Shown piece by piece: positions 1-9,992 of a stretch of DNA of 64,000 nt. Origin of the DNA: Pyricularia pennisetigena (Eukaryota; Ascomycota; Sordariomycetes; Magnaporthales; Pyriculariaceae); assembly GCF_004337985.1 (NCBI RefSeq), contig NC_043743.1:831366-895365 (forward strand), read 5' to 3'. The notes beneath the pieces were generated by a model. It did no database searches. It had not been told where the DNA came from and saw nothing but the letters and a program-made list of their open reading frames with translations. Numbering within the stretch: position 1 is the first letter of the stretch; each line of letters starts with the position of its first letter. The position numbers were made by a program, and so were the translations under genes.

Positions 1-2053
1 TTTGACACGCCATGGCAAGATAATACAGGCAACTCACTCCAGCTGCTTGTCTATATCTGCCTTGCACTCTCTGCATATCCAGCCTTCTTCGCTCTGTATC
101 CCAACGTTGAAAGGAGACGCTTCGTTCGTGGTTTGCAGTACTCCAACGGTGTCCGGCAATTCCCTCTCTGGATCGCATATGTCCTCTTTGACTTTATCAA
201 TGTCATTGTGTCATCGGCCATTGTCATAGGACTGTTTGTGGCTATTGCAGATGTGTGGTACCACGCAGGCTATCTGTTCCTCATCCTTGTCCTTTACGGG
301 TTGTGTGCGATTCTTTTGGCTTACATCATCTCGATATTTGCGTCGAACCAGCTCTCGGCGTATGCATTCACTGCCGGCTTCAACGCCGTCATGTTTCTGG
401 TCTATCTGATCGGCTACATGGCGACTATCACCTACGCCCCAGTCGATAAGGTTGACTCGTCCCTGCTGGTTGTGAACTTTGTTGTGTCGGCCTTTGCACC
501 CATCGGCTCTGCCGTTCGGGGATTTTTCATCGCGCTGAACCTCTTCTCCTCGACGTGTCAAGATCAGGAATTGGCGTCAAATCCGGGAGGTTTCCTTCAG
601 TATGGCTCTCCCATCATGTACCTGATCATCCAGGCCATCCTGCTCTTCTTGCTGCTCCTCTGGTTGGACAGCGGCACCATCCGGGCTACATGGCAGCGTC
701 TCTTTGCCCGCAAGAACAAGAACTCCAACCAACAGGCCGCCGATATCTCGGACGAGGAGGTGGCCGGCGAGCTGGTGCGCGTCACGTCATCGGCCACAGA
801 TCCCTCGCGGCGCAGGCAAGAGACCAAGGGCGTCGGCTCGTCCGACAAGGACGGGTTGCAGGTGGTGCACGTAACCAAGACTTTTGGCAAGAACACGGCC
901 GTCGACAATGTCACCTTTGGGGTCAAGCACGGCGAGGTGTTTGCGCTACTGGGCCCCAACGGTGCTGGTAAGTCGACCAGTCTGAACATGATTCGGGGTG
1001 ACCTCCAGCCCTCGCCCGGCGGCGATGTCTTTGTCGAGGGCATCTCGGTGTCCAAGCAACTGGCCGCCGCCCGCGCCAACCTGGGCGTCTGCCCGCAGTA
1101 CGATGCCATCGACGTCATGACGGTGACAGAACATCTCAAGTTCTATGCCCGCGTCAGGGGTATTGCGGACGTCGACCGCCAGGTCGAGGCTGTCATCCGG
1201 GCCGTCGGGCTCGAGCTTTTCCGTGACAGACAGGCGTACGCGCTGTCGGGTGGTAACAAGCGCAAGCTGTCGCTTGGCATTGCGCTGATGGGCAACCCGT
1301 CCGTCATTCTCCTGGATGAGCCGTCATCGGGCCTGGATGCGGCCGCCAAGCGGATCATGTGGCGTACTTTGGCCGGCACCGTTCCAGGGCGGTCGATTCT
1401 GCTGACGACGCATTCCATGGAGGAGGCGGATGCGCTAGCTGGACGAGTTGGAATTCTGGCCAAGAGGAGTTAGTACCTTTTTTTTTTTTTTTTTTTTTTT
1501 TTTTCTCCCTGCAGATGTGTTCAGTCATGTGACGTGTACTAACCAAGGCTCAAAATGAACAACAGTGCTTGCAATGGGCTCTGCAGACAACCTGCGCCAC
1601 CGCTTCGGCGACCTCTTACACGTCCACATCGTACTCAAGGGTGCGCCCCGCACGTCGGATGCCGACGCAGCGCGCGTGAGAGACTGGATTGTTCAGACTC
1701 TCCCCGGCGCCGAGGTCGAGGAGAAGGTCTACCATGGACAGCTGCGGTTCTCGGTACCGGCCAGCGCGGTGTCGGGTCAGCGACAACGAACGACAGAAGG
1801 TGGCGAGGGCGACGAGATCACGAGGGAAGGCCAGGCGTCCAGCGGTCGCAGCTCACAGAGCGCCGTCGGCAAGCTGGTGGTCATGCTCGAGGAGAACAAG
1901 CACCTGGGTATGGAGCACTACGCCGTCAGCCCCACGACTCTGGATCAGGTGTTTTTGACCATCGTCGGCAAGCACAACATCAAAGAGGAGGGTTACAATG
2001 AGGACGAGAAGCCAACGGGCTGGAGGAGGTTGTTTGGGCGGCGTAAGGCGTAG
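1..2053 (+). CDS. ABCA-type ABC transporter, C-terminal part (5' truncated by window)
   Basis: The reading frame is open from base 1, so the start lies upstream. Exons seen are 1-1468 and 1566-2053; the intron 1469-1565 begins GTTAGT and ends CAG, and splicing gives ...ILAKR-MLAMGSADNLRHRFG, the expected junction in this family. The visible protein starts inside a membrane domain with about six hydrophobic segments. It continues into a nucleotide-binding domain with Walker A (GPNGAGKS, near base 952), the ABC signature LSGGNKRKLS, Walker B (VILLDEP) and the H-loop TTHSMEEADA. After the NBD comes the ABCA-type regulatory tail. ABCA proteins move lipids or other hydrophobic substrates across membranes; the substrate here cannot be told. 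The order TMD then NBD at the C-terminus, with MEEAD, supports ABCA over ABCB, ABCC or ABCG. The intron carries a 27-T tract. Confidence 0.9.
1478..1504. repeat. poly-T tract (27 T) inside the ABC transporter intron
   Basis: An uninterrupted run of 27 T lies just after the 5' splice site of the intron at 1469-1565. Its length makes it prone to slippage and to sequencing error. Confidence 0.9.
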
Positions 2054-3196
2054 CAGGCGGCTGGGGTCTTTTTTTTTTTGCCGGGGCACAACTCTTGTAC
2101 GCCCAGAATCCTCTTTCTTTTTCTTTCTTTCTTGTGGGTCTTGAGCTAGTGGTTGTTCGTCCCTTTTGGTACACAGGACATTTTTTGAACGCACATGGGT
2201 TCCTTGCATATATTTTCTTGGAGTGACAGATTTTTCGTTTTTTACTCTATTGATATGCATCATAAAATTAGACTTTTCGGCAATTATAAAGAAATCATAT
2301 CCACGCACGCATAGTCTGATAATCTCGGCGGATGTCTTGGGGTGCAGTTTTATGCCAACGTAGGGAGCTGAACGGATGGTGATTTTCGGGCGGTGATGGC
2401 GGTAAGACAGACGTGGAGTGGTGTGTCACTTGTCACAATTTCTTGCTTGTCTGCTCACGCCCGTATATACATCTTTGGTATACGAGAAGGGATGGCCCAG
2501 TAGGTTACTCCCCCCTTTTTTTTTCTATCTTATCTTTTAATAGGGACAAGGGCACTTTTGTTCCTCCAAGGCTTTCTTCCCATAACTATGGCCCGAGTCC
2601 CCATTCTCTCTCACATCATGGTTGGTACATGCCAGCAGCTCTGTGGACTTGGGCTGTTTGTTATTCGACAGACTGCATTTGTCGAGTTTCAATTCGGAAG
2701 AATGATCGAAACTCAGGAAAGAGGTCTGGCAATACATCTAGCAAACAACATTCATACTAGAATGGAAACGTCGGGTCAAGATGAGTAGCTCATGGTACTG
2801 AATAATCCGCCTCTTTGATTCATGCTGAATAAAAAAAAGAAAAGTCCAAGATCGATGTGCACCACAAGACAGAACAATAGACGGGCAATGACCAGCAGTG
2901 ACTGTGATTCTCGAACTCACTCGAGACAAAGAGGCGGGGAGATAAATCTGAACCCGGTTTGGGTGTTTCTTTGTCTGGGGTCTTTGTAGCGGCATTCGCC
3001 ATGCAGCCTAGCATTCAAAGTACGTAGGCAACCAAGTCAAGAACAAAGAGATAGGTACTTTTAAATAAAAAAAAACCCCTAGCTTCCAAGTCGAGCAAAC
3101 CTCCAAACCATCATCCCAGCCGGAGCAGTTCTGGATCCACTCTCCCCTTTTATAATAATCAAATACCACGAAAAAAAAAACCCCCCCATATCTACC
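2054..3196. other. intergenic region, no gene seen
   Basis: AT-rich spacer between the ABC transporter stop and the next start. It holds short T and CTTT tracts (2069-2078, 2111-2131) and an A/C-rich leader just before 3197. Short open frames here show no family features, codon bias or splice structure. Confidence 0.6.
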
Positions 3197-3730
3197 ATGG
3201 CTGAACAACCGCCACACCGCGAAGCGACCAGGGACGAGTTCACCGAGGCATTCAACGCGCAGCTCCTGCAGATAAAGGTGCTTCTCCAATCCTCTGACGA
3301 GCCGCGGCTGGAACCTCCAGCGTCCAACATATCCGCGGCCCGGCGACTGGCCGACCAGGCCGTGGCCCTCTCGGAGGCCTACCCGAAACTGCACGCCAAG
3401 GCGCACCTGTTCCTGGGCCACGTCCTGCGTGCCGACGGCCGGTGGCTCGAGGCGCACCAGGCGTACGTCAGGTCGGCTCCCGTCTGTCTGGAGGTCGGGC
3501 GGCTCACGGCGCAGATGATCGCCGCGTACAACCGGGAGGTGGAGGAGGAGAAGGTGCAGAGGCGAGCGAGGAAGGTGAGAGAGCTGACTGGTGAATCCGG
3601 TGAAGAGAAGCACGAGCAGGCTGTTGTACCTGAGCCCGAGTCGGTCCTGGAGAGTAGTCCCAAGACGAGCCCCGGTCCGCCAGTGCTGAGGAGGGTAAAA
3701 GCTAGGTATTTCGAGATGACGGATATATAG
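3197..3730 (+). CDS. small TPR-like protein of unknown function (177 aa)
   Basis: Single-exon gene with a good start context (ACCATGG at 3197). The N-terminal half (residues about 10-125) is alpha-helical. Its segment around residues 70-100 (AKAHLFLGHVLRADGRWLEA then YVRSA) has the small/large residue spacing of a tetratricopeptide-like helix pair. Residues about 115-130 are highly charged and probably helical, and the C-terminal 45 residues are Ser/Pro/Glu-rich and probably disordered. No signal peptide or membrane segment is present. The family was not recognised; a scaffold or adaptor role would be guesswork. Coding-strand GC and codon use match neighbouring genes, so I take it as real. 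Confidence 0.7.
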   Translation: MAEQPPHREATRDEFTEAFNAQLLQIKVLLQSSDEPRLEPPASNISAARRLADQAVALSEAYPKLHAKAHLFLGHVLRADGRWLEAHQAYVRSAPVCLEVGRLTAQMIAAYNREVEEEKVQRRARKVRELTGESGEEKHEQAVVPEPESVLESSPKTSPGPPVLRRVKARYFEMTDI

Positions 3731-4173
3731 AGCACAGACAGCTTCAGTAGAGTGTTTGAATACACACATCTAGAATTCTACTGTGCTCCATGGAGTGTGG
3801 TTCAGGGGTTACACGTGACTTACCCCTGATTCCAGGACAAGTCAATCCCAACCCCAGAGACTGCATGTTAGTCCAAAAGCATAGAGGTTCATTACAAACC
3901 AAGATTTGTACATCGGGAACTAGGCAAAACAAAACCAGGTAGTTGGAATGTCGACTGCTAGAGCTTGTGCAGCCTAGAACATATGATATTTTTTTTTTTT
4001 TTCTTATATAAAATAAAATCTTGACAAATCTCTGCAAAGTGTCGCCTTCACGTGACTCAAGCGTGTGATTCGTTCAAAAATCCAAATGGTTCTTCACTCA
4101 ATCATAGTTCCAACATATTCTCCTGTGGTGCTGTAAAACAATTGCGCAAATCATAGCAAAAAAAAACCCACAA
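3731..4173. other. intergenic region, no gene seen
   Basis: AT-rich spacer between two same-strand genes, with a T tract at about 3990-4002 and an A-rich leader directly before the ATG at 4174. Confidence 0.6.
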
Positions 4174-5095
4174 ATGGCTCAACCACCGGCATCCAAACCG
4201 CTCCCCAAGAACTGGCCCAAAGAAATCCCCTACCTCAACGCACCCCTCCGCTCACCAGCCCTGACCCCGGCCCAACTAACCGCCATCCGCACACCACCAT
4301 CGTCATCATCCACCACCCGACCCAGCACGGTCCCGCCCTCGTTCCCCCGCGGGCCCAACCCGGCAGTCGAGATCCGTCCCATCACGGACCCTCGGCACCC
4401 AGCTCACGGCCAGGCCGGACTGTTCGCCACGCGCCGCCTCGAGCCGGGTTCGCTGATCCTGCCGTACCTGGGCGAGATCCACCCGGGCGCCGCAACTGCC
4501 ACTCGAGACGACCAAGATGAGGAATACGACTACTCCAAATCGGACTACGACCTCTGGCTGTCCCGCGACGCCGACGTTGCCGTCGACGCCGCCCGCTGCG
4601 GCAACGAGGCACGCTTCGTAAACGACTACCGCAGCGTGCCCGGCGCCGAACGCGCCAACGCCGAGTTTCGCGAGGTCTGGGATCCGCGATGGAGGTACCG
4701 CGCTGCTGCTGCTGCTGCTGCTTCTGCCGCCGCCGGTGGTGATGTTGGTGGTGAGGGAAAGGGTCCACCTGTCATGGCCGCGCAGGCCGGCGAGTGGGGC
4801 ATGGCGTTGTTTGTGCTGCCCGTCGGGAAGAAGACGCTGGCTAGGAAACAGCAGCAGCAGCACCAGCAGCAGCAGAATCAGGGTGGATCCGGTAAGAGGG
4901 GTGTAAGGGGCATTGAGAAGGGGGAGGAGATCCTAGTCAGCGTGAGTTTCTTTTGTCGCTTTCTTTTTCTTAACCATCTGTCGGCCTTGCGGCCAAGTGT
5001 ATGGCCGACTTTTGAAGCTGACCGTGCCCTCCTCTGCTCAGTATGGCAAGGGGTTCTGGGAGAAGCGGAGGGAAGAGTCCGGCGAGGCACCGTGA
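4174..5095 (+). CDS. SET-domain protein, putative lysine methyltransferase (273 aa)
   Basis: Two exons, 4174-4941 and 5042-5095, with a GTGAGT donor and a CTCAG acceptor. Splicing joins EEILVS to YGKGFWEKRR, which completes the C-terminal SET motif; reading through the intron would destroy it. SET hallmarks are HGQAGLFATRRLEPGSLI with PYLGE near residues 75-105, the AdoMet/active-site motif GNEARFVNDYRS near 145-155, and GIEKGEEILVSYGK at the end. There is no cysteine-rich pre-SET or post-SET domain, so this is a stand-alone SET protein; non-histone substrates are as likely as histones. The first 50 residues are Pro/Ser-rich. Low-complexity Ala and Gln stretches (about 175-185 and 230-240) interrupt the SET insert region. 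The substrate is not deducible. Confidence 0.85.
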
Positions 5096-5784
5096 GCAGC
5101 TCTGCATCGCTGTATTCCTCGAGACGACCGGGGCCGGCCGCTCCAAGACTACCCCGTCACACCCCCAAGGGCAATCAGGGCCTCAGGCTCAGCGAGCTGG
5201 TCAGATTTTCACAAGAAACTGCACGACGTACACCAGAAACCTTCACTTGAATGTGGCTCCTTCCTGGTCAACGACCCGACTTGACCTACCACCGACCTCT
5301 GATCCTAACCAGTGATTACCGAATTTTGTCAGAAAGACAAGAAAAGCTAGGTCCATTCCCTCCAAGGATGCGCATCTGCGATAAACGCCAACGTCACCCA
5401 ATGGGCGACCACTTGTCTCTCAGCTAACCAAGGGACCAATTGGCACTTCATCAGCGGCCCCCATCCAGTATCATATTCTCTGCCAGGGACCAGGGAACAC
5501 TATAAGAGCTATTACAAAAACAACAGTGTGACAAGGCCCGAAACCCTCAAATAGGAGTGCTAAACACACTCAAGAAGAGTACATGTATATAACAACACCA
5601 AGGACTACCCTGCCTTGTGTTTTGTGTGTGACGACTTTATAAAATACATTACTGAAGGCTACTTTTTCTTGTGTCCTTCTACACCCCTCAAGCATCGTGT
5701 AGTCTTTGAATCCCAAAGTCAGCAAAGAAAAAAAAAAAAAAAAAAAAAAGTGCTTTTGAAACAAAACGCCAGCTAATCATTCCT
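5096..5784. other. convergent intergenic region with poly-A tract
   Basis: 3' spacer between the SET gene (+) and the Zn2Cys6 regulator (-). It contains a run of 22 A at 5728-5749 and no convincing gene. Confidence 0.6.
5728..5749. repeat. poly-A tract (22 A)
   Basis: Uninterrupted run of 22 A in the convergent 3' spacer. Confidence 0.9.
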
Positions 5785-8700
5785 CTATACCTGCAAGGCA
5801 TAGAGATACCCCTTGCGCAGCATCGGGCGCGGATCGAACCCAAGGTCTTCGTAGTTTCTAGCTCCCTGTAGCCTCCTCATCAGGTGCAGGAGTGCCTCGT
5901 CCCGCGCGTTCGAATCCGGCTCACCGCCGGCGCCGGTGTTGTTGGCCTCAGCCAGATCGGTGCTGGCGGCTGCCAGGTCGGCCAGGTGTTTAAGTCCTTG
6001 ACTGGCGGTAGCCCCTGCGGCAGTTGTCGGCGCCGCCGCAGTCCCGTCTCCTGCTTGTGTGACCGAATCCTGGTTGCCGACGGTGTCTCCCATGGATGAC
6101 ACCTTGGCGCGTATCATGTTGTCCCACGTTGAAGGGGCCATGCTGCCCGCCATGAGATCGGTTGCTATCAGTTCGATGGCGTCTTCCCTCGTCTGGGATA
6201 CGCGGCTAAGCTCCGCAAGGCAGAGGCCAGCGAGACCGTTGACGTGATGGTTCAGTGGACTGAGGGCGAGGTGATTGGAACACAGCTGTTGTACTAGGCC
6301 CGTTGCTGCCCACAGAAGCTCCGTCGATGTAGAAGACGGCGTGAGCAGGCAGGTAATCAGGCGGCAGTGCCAGTACGCAAAGTGCAGAACAGGGTGTGAT
6401 TTCGGCGTTATTATAGAGGCGGGGAAGTTCAACTTCCACATGTCCATGCCAAGCGAGACGGCCGAGGCGTTGATTGGTGGCGCATCACTATAGGACACGG
6501 CTGAATTAAGTCCGCTTGGCGAGGAGATGAAGGTTTCGACATAGTTCCCCAGTATGTGACATAGGCCTAGGACCAACATTAGCAATCATCCTCAAAGTTC
6601 GACGACGTTCAGCGTACACAAAGTTGCGACCTACCGATAAAGTAAAACCCAGCGTCACCAAGCAAGATCTTGAGGGCGCATGTGGCATGGATGCAGTTCT
6701 GCGGAATCAGCAACGGCCTCGCAGTACCAGCTGCGTTGAACCGGTCCAGAGCGACTAGGCTCCACCAAGCACGCAGCGAAACCATGTAATGTGACTCTGG
6801 GTCCGGGTCTGGTTGTGAAAAGTCGTCCATCTGTGCGGTTCGTAGACCCATGTCGTATGATACTGCTACCGCATGCGCAAGGAAGGCCGCCTGGGATGAA
6901 CCACCGTGCTGACCATCCAAGGCGGCCACCCCGTGGTTCTCAGCCTCGATCGCTAGAAGAAGCAAGACCTGAAGATGCACCAGTTTGGCCGTGTACCGAT
7001 CTTCATCACCGAGCGTGTCGTGGGCACTTTCCATCTTCCACTGAACTAGCAACCTGGCCGCTCGACGCGCATCACCCGCGGCGACACCCTCTGGCATTGC
7101 ATTGAATGATTGCATTGTGGATGTGATAGCCTCCAGAAAAGCTTCACGGAGCAAGGGCGGACATCTTGCCAGCGTAGACTGCACCACCGTCTTGACGCTG
7201 GCAAGAAAAGGAAATGTTGGGTGGACAATGGTAAGGTATCTGCTGTAGTGTTAGCAAAACAAAGCGCATGAAGGCTGCAAGGTAGGCTATCTCACCCGTG
7301 AAAGACATTATCGTCGATCTCGCGGACACTCAGCTTTTCTGGCTGCTGGATCGCCGCCGGGATCCCATCGGAACCCGTTGACGCCGACACGGGTAGAGGA
7401 CCCGGCGCCAAGAGGGGAGGCTCGGGCGGCGGCGGAGCTGGGGCCAGGGGTGGCGCAAGCCTGTTAGCCGAGTAGGCATACTTTTGTCCTTGGCCTTCTG
7501 CAGTAGTAGTTGGCGGCGGATACGGCTGGAGAGGCCTGGGCTCGGAGGACCAGGTGGTGGCGGCAGGGGCCTTGTTTGGCACTGGAGTGGAGAATGGATC
7601 TGTAGATATGCTGGAAAAGGGGCGTTTTGAGTTGTCGTTGAGTGGTGCTGACGGGGATTGATGTTCCGAAGATTCTCGTCTTTGTCCGCCTGCAAAGTCC
7701 AAAATATCGCTCGCTGTCAAACCTTGATTCCCCAGCTTGCCTTCGATAGAGTTGATCCTGTCGGCCAGCTCTTTGATATAGCTAAGGGCAACCAAGTTAG
7801 ATGAGCCGCGCGTTCAAAGCCTAGTGACTATCTGCTATACTTACCCCTTACTTGGACCTCGCTTCTGAGGAATGCGGCTAAAGTCACAGCGTATCTGAGA
7901 CCGGCGACAATTCGAACATGCAGTCTCGCCAGTCTCCGATATTGCATCACATTTGACCTTTTTGCGACGACATTCGTCACATGCTCTTGACACTTTCGAG
8001 CGCTTCCTCGGCGGCACGCCATTGTCCGGAGAACCAGCATACATCTGCATTTGCGCCGGCATATGCATTTGAGACTGCTGAGGCCCGTCGACGTACGGAG
8101 GGTGCATTGGGGATTGGATATGTGGCTGGTGCGGATGGGGTTGCGCCATAATCTGTTGTTGGTTCATCTGACCATTCATATGGTGCTCGTGATGATTATC
8201 CATTGGGAGCCCCTGATGCGGATGAGCGGGCATCTGATGTGGTGGACCTTCATGTTGGTGGGGAGTCATGGGAAGAACATGCTCGTGCAAGTTCCCTTGC
8301 TCGTTGAGGGTATTAGCATCTTCCATCTGGACATCTTGACCCTCTGTTGGCGCGTGCGGATCATGCACTTGGTCAGAGCTGTCACCGTTTTGGATATGCT
8401 GATGCTGCGGGGCATGGTTTTCCGCCAGCTCCTCGAGAGCTGCGGCAGCTTGTTGCTGAGGCCCCAGCAAAGGCTGCTGGGGCTCTTCTGGAGGAGCTTC
8501 CGGAACTTCCGGGTCCGGGGCCGGTGCCTCAGGCGGGACTATGGACTCCTCCCTGGGCGCTACACCTTCCTCGACGCCGTCCCCAGGTTCAACGTGGGTT
8601 TGCGGCTCAAAGTCGTCCCTTGATTGCGGCACATCCAAGCCAGTCACCCCACTCTCATCAGCCGCTATGGTCTGTATCATTGGCGCGAGGCTGGTGCCGA

Positions 8701-8938
8701 GCTGGGCGACGAGTTGAAGATCATCCACATTGCGCTGCTGGGAGTCTTGGTCGGGTGCTGAGGGAGCTTCGGGATCGGCCCTCAGTTGCGTCTGCTGCTC
8801 TGTCGACTGGTCGAGGGAAGACACGTCGAACTTGGGCTCATCATAGTCGCACGCGACGGTCGCAACGTCTGGCTCCGGCAGCGAAGATTGATGAAGCAGG
8901 ATGTTGTCGACCTCTGATTCTAGCGCTGGCTTCTCCAT
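5785..8938 (-). CDS. Zn2Cys6 transcription factor, Rgt1-like (988 aa)
   Basis: Four exons on the minus strand: 8938-7845, 7781-7296, 7239-6635 and 6566-5785, summing exactly to 989 codons. Splice sites are GTAAGT/TTAG, GTGAGA/CAG and GTAGGT/CTAG. Residues 1-310 are acidic and then rich in Gln, His, Pro and Met, probably an activation or interaction region. The binuclear zinc cluster is unusually internal, about residues 320-352, with spacing C-X2-C-X6-C-X10-C-X2-C-X6-C. It is followed by FSRIPQKRGPSKGYIKELA, a linker very like that of the Rgt1/glucose-response family. A coiled linker (DRINSIEGKL), a Pro-rich stretch, and a fungal-specific middle-homology domain starting near YLTIVHPTFPFL fill the C-terminal half. 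It probably binds CGG half-sites; a role in sugar-transporter control is inferred from the linker only. Confidence 0.85.
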
Positions 8939-9992
8939 CGAGGAGCCCGGTCGACAATGCGACGCAGGGAGTTGATGGCCGCTGTTTGCGGTTCGTCAGG
9001 GTTCTGTTTCCACGTCAGTTCCTTCCACCTCCCCCCGTTCCTTTGACAAGACCGTCGTCGCGCCCCGGCAGTAATCGCACAACGTCGTCTGAAGCTCGAC
9101 TCGATCGCAAGATGCCATACAAGGTCAAAAATATCACTGTTTATAGAAGGGCCAAAAAGCCAATTGCATCAGCAAGGAAACCACCTCATTGGGATGATTT
9201 TTAGAAGACAAGTTGTTGCATATTGATGGATGTATCTGATTTGCTATGTGACAAAATATCGAGTCTGGCATCGACTAGACTAGTAACAAAGATTGGTCCA
9301 TCAAAGACTGTCACGATGAAGAGTTGGAATGGGGGCAGAGCATTGATAGGTAGTAAAATAGCGTGGTGTGATGATGGTCGGGATAGGTATCCAATTGAGA
9401 ATTGGATGTAGCGTGGATGGCGAGCTCTACGAGCCCAATTGATTGAAAGCGCTCGACGTACCTAAGGTGCAACGGCAAGCAACCACGTTGTTCCGAAGCG
9501 AAGAATTCCTTGGGCTTGTCCACGGATCAGGAAGAACCAGACTGCCGAACGGAATGGTGTTCATGCAGCCAGCAAGCCCAAACTGCAAGGACGGGTTTTT
9601 TTTCTTGCGGCACAGCATTATTGAATTTTCCGGGCCTTTACCTTATTTGGGTGCAGCTCCATTAACGCTCAGGTGGGTTGGGTTTGGGTTTGGGTTTGGG
9701 TTTGGCTTACATAAGCGAGCAGTCGGTAACGGGATGCGGACAACGCCAAGCACCCCTGACGGAGAGATGTAGTCACCATGATTTCGCTCCCTAAACAAAA
9801 GTATTTACCTTGTACTCCTTGTGGTCCCCTCTATATTGATCTCGGCTCTGTCCTGATGCCACCACTTGCTCCAGAGAATTTGATTCTTCTTTAGGTATAA
9901 TTTTGCTAAAACTACATGTATCCTCATACAATATCATTGTCGCTCAATCTCTAGAGCTTCTGACTACCTTTGTCATCCTTGAAATCCCCTTT
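8939..9992. other. intergenic region upstream of the Zn2Cys6 gene
   Basis: Promoter and 5'UTR region of the Zn2Cys6 gene plus the 3' side of the K+ channel gene. It contains a TTTGGG microsatellite (9674-9705) and, on +, a 30-codon ORF at 9112-9204 that I do not call as a gene. Confidence 0.55.
9674..9705. repeat. TTTGGG-type hexanucleotide microsatellite
   Basis: About five near-perfect copies of GGGTTT in a row. The unit resembles, but is not, the usual fungal telomere repeat TTAGGG. Confidence 0.85.

Noticed and set aside
8347..9204. 285-codon + frame antisense to the Zn2Cys6 gene
   Set aside because: Overlaps the zinc-finger regulator's first exon and shows no domain; composition of an antisense shadow.
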